From: Arenicola marina
Lineage: Eukaryota; Annelida; Polychaeta; Arenicolidae
Direction of reading: 5' to 3'
DNA length: 64,000 nucleotides
Assembly (NCBI GenBank): GCA_964019135.1
Contig: OZ025263.1
Location: forward strand, 37,054,133 to 37,118,132
Part shown: in pieces, positions 59,101-64,000 of the stretch
Position numbering within the stretch: the first letter of the stretch is position 1
Layout: each line of letters opens with the position of its first letter
Notes under the pieces: generated by a model
Database searches by the model: none
Seen by the model: the letters and a program-made list of their open reading frames with translations, nothing else
What the model was told of the DNA's origin: nothing
Translations under genes and position numbers: made by a program

Positions 59101-62100
59101 GGTCATTATAGTGGCGGTATTAGTCTATATGGTCATTACAGTGGCGGTATTAGTCTATATGGTCATTATAGTGGCGGTATTAGTCTATATGGTCACTACA
59201 CTGGCGGTATTAGTCTATATGGTCATTACAGTGGCGGTATTAGTCTATATGGTCATAACAGTAGCGGTATTAGTCTATATGGTCATTACAGTGGCGGTAT
59301 TGGTATATATGGTCATTACAGTAGCGGTATTAGTCTATATGGTCATTACAGTGGCGGTATTAGTCTATATGGTCATTACAGTGGCGGTATTAGTCTATAT
59401 GGTCATTACAGTGGCTGTATTAGTCTATATGGTCATTACAGTGGCGGTATTAGTCTATATGGTCATTACAGTGGCGGTATTAGTCTATATGGTCATTACA
59501 GTGGCGGTATTAGTCTATATGGTCATTACAGTGTCGGTATTAGTCTATATGGTCATTACAGTGGCGGTATTAGTCTATATGGTCATTACAGTGGCCGTAT
59601 TAGTCTATATGGTCATTACAGTGGCGGTATTAGTCTATATGGTCATTACAGTGGCCGTATTAGTCTATATGGTCATTACAGTGGCGGTATTAGTCTATAT
59701 GGTCATTACAGTGGCGGTATTAGTCTATATGGTCATTACAGTGGCGGTATTAGTCTATATGGTCATTACAGTGTCGGTATTAGTCTATATGGTCATTACA
59801 GTGGCGGTATTAGTCTATATGGTCATTACAGTGGCGGTATTAGTCTATATGGTCATTACAGTGTCGGTATTAGTCTATATGGTCATTACAGTGGCGGTAT
59901 TAGTCTATATGGTCATTACAGTGGCTGTATTAGTCTATATGGTCATTACAGTGGCGGTATTAGTCTATATGGTCATTACAGTGGCGGTATTAGTCTATAT
60001 GGTCATTACTGTGTCGGTATTAGTCTATATGGTCATTACAGTGGCGGTATTAGTCTATATGGTCACTACAGTGGCGGTATTAGTCTATATGGTCATTACA
60101 GTGGCCGTATTAGTCTATATGGTCATTATAGTGGCGGTATTAGTCTATATGGTCATTACAGTGGCCGTATTAGTCTATATGGTCATTATAGTGGCGGTAT
60201 TAGTCTATATGGACATTACAGTGGCGGTATTAGTCTATATGGTCACTACACTGGCGGTATTATTCTATATGATCATTACAGTGGCGGTATTAGTCTATAT
60301 GGTCATTACAGTAGCGGTATTAGTCTATATGGTCACTACAATGGCGGTATTAGTCTATATGGTCATTACAGCGGCCGTATTAGTCTATATGGTCATTACA
60401 GTGGCGGTATTAGTCTATATGGTCATTACAGTGGCGGTATTAGTCTATATGGTCATTACAGTGTCGGTATTAGTCTATATGGTCATTACAGTGTCGGTAT
60501 TAGTCTATATGGTCATTACAGTGGCGGTATTAGTCTATATGGTCATTACAGTGGCGGTATTAGTCTATATGGTCATTACAGTGTCGGTATTAGTCTATAT
60601 GGTCATTACAGTGGCGGTATTAGTCTATATGGTCATTACAGTGGCGGTATTAGTCTATATGGTCATTACAGTGTCGGTATTAGTCTATATGGTCATTACA
60701 GTGGCGGTATTAGTCTATATGGTCATTATAGTGGCGGTATTAGTCTATATGGACATTACAGTGGCGGTATTAGTCTATATGGTCACTACACTGGCGGTAT
60801 TATTCTATATGATCATTACAGTGGCGGTATTAGTCTATATGGTCATTATAGTGGCGGTATTAGTCTATATGGTCACTACACTGGCGGTATTAGTCTATAT
60901 GGTCATTACAGTGGCGGTATTAGTCTATATGGTCATAACAGTAGCGGTATTAGTCTATATGGTCATTACAGTGGCGGTATTGGTCTATATGGTCATTACA
61001 GTGACGGTATTAGTCTATATGGTCATTACAGTGGCGGTATTAGTCTATATGGTCACTACACTGGCGGTATTGGTCTATATGGTCATTACAGTGGCGGTAT
61101 TAGTCTATATGGTCACTACAGTGGCGGTATTAGTCTATATGGTCATTACAGTGGCCGTATTAGTCTATATGGACATTACAGTGTCGGTATTAGTCTATAT
61201 GGTCATTACAGTGGCGGTATTAGTCTATATGGTCACTACACTGGCGGTATTGGTCTATATGGTCATTACAGTGGCGGTATTAGTCTATATGGTCATTACA
61301 GTGTCGGTATTAGTCTATATGGTCATTACAGTGGCGGTATTAGTCTATATGGTCACTACACTGGCGGTATTGGTCTATATGGTCATTACAGTGGCGGTAT
61401 TAGTCTATATGGTCACTACAGTGGCGGTATTAGTCTATATGGTCATTACAGTGGCCGTATTAGTCTATATGGTCATTACAGTGACGGTATTAGTCTATAT
61501 GGTCATTACAGTGGCGGTATTAGTCTATATGGTCACTACACTGGCGGTATTGGTCTATATGGTCATTACAGTGGCGGTATTAGTCTATATGGTCATTACA
61601 GTGGCGGTATTAGTCTATATGGTCATTACAGTGTCGGTATTAGTCTATATGGTCATTACAGTGGCGGTATTAGTCTATATGGTCATTATAGTGGCGGTAT
61701 TAGTCTATATGGACATTACAGTGGCGGTATTAGTCTATATGGTCACTACACTGGCGGTATTATTCTATATGATCATTACAGTGGCGGTATTAGTCTATAT
61801 GGTCATTATAGTGGCGGTATTAGTCTATATGGTCACTACACTGGCGGTATTAGTCTATATGGTCATTACAGTGGCGGTATTAGTCTATATGGTCATAACA
61901 GTAGCGGTATTAGTCTATATGGTCATTACAGTGGCGGTATTGGTCTATATGGTCATTACAGTGACGGTATTAGTCTATATGGTCATTACAGTGGCGGTAT
62001 TAGTCTATATGGTCACTACACTGGCGGTATTGGTCTATATGGTCATTACAGTGGCGGTATTAGTCTATATGGTCACTACAGTGGCGGTATTAGTCTATAT

Positions 62101-64000
62101 GGTCATTACAGTGGCCGTATTAGTCTATATGGACATTACAGTGGCGGTATTAGTCTATATTGTCATTACAGTGGCGGTATCAGTCTATATGGTCATTACA
62201 GTGGCGGTATTAGTCTATATGGTCATTATAGTGGCGGTATTAGTCTATATGGTCATTACAGTGGCGGTATTAGTCTATATGGTCATTATAGTGGCGGTAT
62301 TAGTCTATATGGTCACTACACTGGCGGTATTAGTCTATATGGTCATTACAGTGGCGGTATTAGTCTATATGGTCATAACAGTAGCGGTATTAGTCTATAT
62401 GGTCATTACAGTGGCGGTATTGGTATATATGGTCATTACAGTAGCGGTATTAGTCTATATGGTCATTACAGTGGCGGTATTAGTCTATATGGTCATTACA
62501 GTGGCGGTATTAGTCTATATGGTCATTACAGTGGCTGTATTAGTCTATATGGTCATTACAGTGGCGGTATTAGTCTATATGGTCATTACAGTGGCGGTAT
62601 TAGTCTATATGGTCATTACAGTGGCGGTATTAGTCTATATGGTCATTACAGTGTCGGTATTAGTCTATATGGTCATTACAGTGGCGGTATTAGTCTATAT
62701 GGTCATTACAGTGGCCGTATTAGTCTATATGGTCATTACAGTGGCGGTATTAGTCTATATGGTCATTACAGTGGCCGTATTAGTCTATATGGTCATTACA
62801 GTGGCGGTATTAGTCTATATGGTCATTACAGTGGCGGTATTAGTCTATATGGTCATTACAGTGGCGGTATTAGTCTATATGGTCATTACAGTGTCGGTAT
62901 TAGTCTATATGGTCATTACAGTGGCGGTATTAGTCTATATGGTCATTACAGTGGCGGTATTAGTCTATATGGTCATTACAGTGTCGGTATTAGTCTATAT
63001 GGTCATTACAGTGGCGGTATTAGTCTATATGGTCATTACAGTGGCTGTATTAGTCTATATGGTCATTACAGTGGCGGTATTAGTCTATATGGTCATTACA
63101 GTGGCGGTATTAGTCTATATGGTCATTACTGTGTCGGTATTAGTCTATATGGTCATTACAGTGGCGGTATTAGTCTATATGGTCACTACAGTGGCGGTAT
63201 TAGTCTATATGGTCATTACAGTGGCCGTATTAGTCTATATGGTCATTATAGTGGCGGTATTAGTCTATATGGTCATTACAGTGGCCGTATTAGTCTATAT
63301 GGTCATTATAGTGGCGGTATTAGTCTATATGGACATTACAGTGGCGGTATTAGTCTATATGGTCACTACACTGGCGGTATTATTCTATATGACAATTACA
63401 GTGGCGGTATTAGTCTATATGGTCATTACAGTAGCGGTATTAGTCTATATGGTCACTACAATGGCGGTATTAGTCTATATGGTCATTACAGTGGCGGTAT
63501 TAGTCTATATGGTCATTACAGTGGCGGTATTAGTCTATATGGTCATTATAGTGGCGGTATTAGTCTATATGGACATTACAGTGGCGGTATTAGTCTATAT
63601 GGTCACTACACTGGCGGTATTATTCTATATGATCATTACAGTGGCGGTATTAGTCTATATGGTCATTATAGTGGCGGTATTAGTCTATATGGTCACTACA
63701 CTGGCGGTATTAGTCTATATGGTCATTACAGTGGCGGTATTAGTCTATATGGTCATAACAGTAGCGGTATTAGTCTATATGGTCATTACAGTGGCGGTAT
63801 TGGTCTATATGGCCATTACAGTGACGGTATTAGTCTATATGGTCATTACAGTGGCGGTATTAGTCTATATGGTCACTACACTGGCGGTATTGGTCTATAT
63901 GGTCATTACAGTGGCGGTATTAGTCTATATGGTCACTACAGTGGCGGTATTAGTCTATATGGTCATTACAGTGGCCGTATTAGTCTATATGGTCATTATA
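56192..64000 (+). repeat. 30-bp satellite, about 260 units, continuing past the window
   Basis: The unit is GGTCATTACAGTGGC followed by GGTATTAGTCTATAT. From 56,221 to 64,000 every unit keeps exactly 30 bp; I found no insertion or deletion. Substitution variants include GTGTCGG, GTGGCCG, GTGGCTG, GTGACGG, CACTACACT, CATTATAG, GGACATT, CATAACAGTAG, TATTGGTC, TATTATTC and TGATCATT. Two forward frames stay open over the whole span; all other frames have a stop in the consensus unit. The right end of the array is outside the window. Confidence 0.98.
56235..62474 (+). repeat. 3,120-bp (104-unit) higher-order repeat, two full copies plus part of a third
   Basis: Variant units recur at exactly 3,120 bp: the ACTGTGTCGG unit at 56,881, 60,001 and 63,121; the TGTCATT/CAGTC pair at 59,041 and 62,161; TGGTATATAT at 59,281 and 62,401. 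Copies are about 56,235-59,354 and 59,355-62,474. A third starts at 62,475 and loses about 300 bp (ten units) near 63,481, after which the offset to copy two becomes 2,820. Inside each copy about 600 bp recurs at a 960-bp (32-unit) offset (57,460-58,060 versus 58,420-59,020). Confidence 0.92.

Overview
This window looks like a repeat-dense stretch of an animal nuclear genome. The evidence is a tRNA-derived SINE, two kinds of short inverted-repeat DNA transposon, many long-unit minisatellites, and one plausible spliced terminal exon with polyadenylation signals. There are no bacterial-style operons, no rRNA genes, no functional-looking tRNA genes and no CRISPR arrays. A marine invertebrate is my best guess, but the sequence does not fix the phylum. 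Most long open frames here come from tandem repeats whose unit length is a multiple of three, so I do not call them genes.

Layout. Bases 1 to about 31,350 are one satellite array of a 46-bp monomer (about 625 copies) with nested higher-order structure: a 322-bp block, a 2,465-bp block and an 11,467-bp tandem duplication. One SINE insertion (five copies) and one 736-bp inverted-repeat element (two copies) were carried along by the amplification. A 2-kb non-repetitive spacer follows (31,351-33,349).

From 33,350 to 55,830 come at least twelve unrelated minisatellites separated by short unique spacers. Unit lengths in order are 36, 39, 31, 53, 18, 24, 42, 40, 24, about 15-16, 36 and 29 bp, plus G-rich tracts. 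Between the 24-bp E-box array and the second 36-bp array lies the best gene evidence: a candidate last exon (50,905-50,986, plus strand) with a good 3' splice site, strong G/C third-position bias, a stop codon, and AATAAA signals downstream. If it is real, the minisatellites upstream may be intron sequence. A short exon-like piece at 44,700-44,781 could belong to the same or another gene.

At 55,218-55,577 there is a second small inverted-repeat transposon. From 56,192 to the end of the window there is a 30-bp satellite of about 260 copies without one insertion or deletion. It is organised in a 3,120-bp higher-order repeat and two forward reading frames stay open throughout.

No coordinated gene system is visible. 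The interest lies in satellite evolution, transposon insertions datable by repeat phase, arrays of protein-binding motifs, and the possibility of a gene whose introns are packed with minisatellites. All unit counts are hand estimates from unit length and span.
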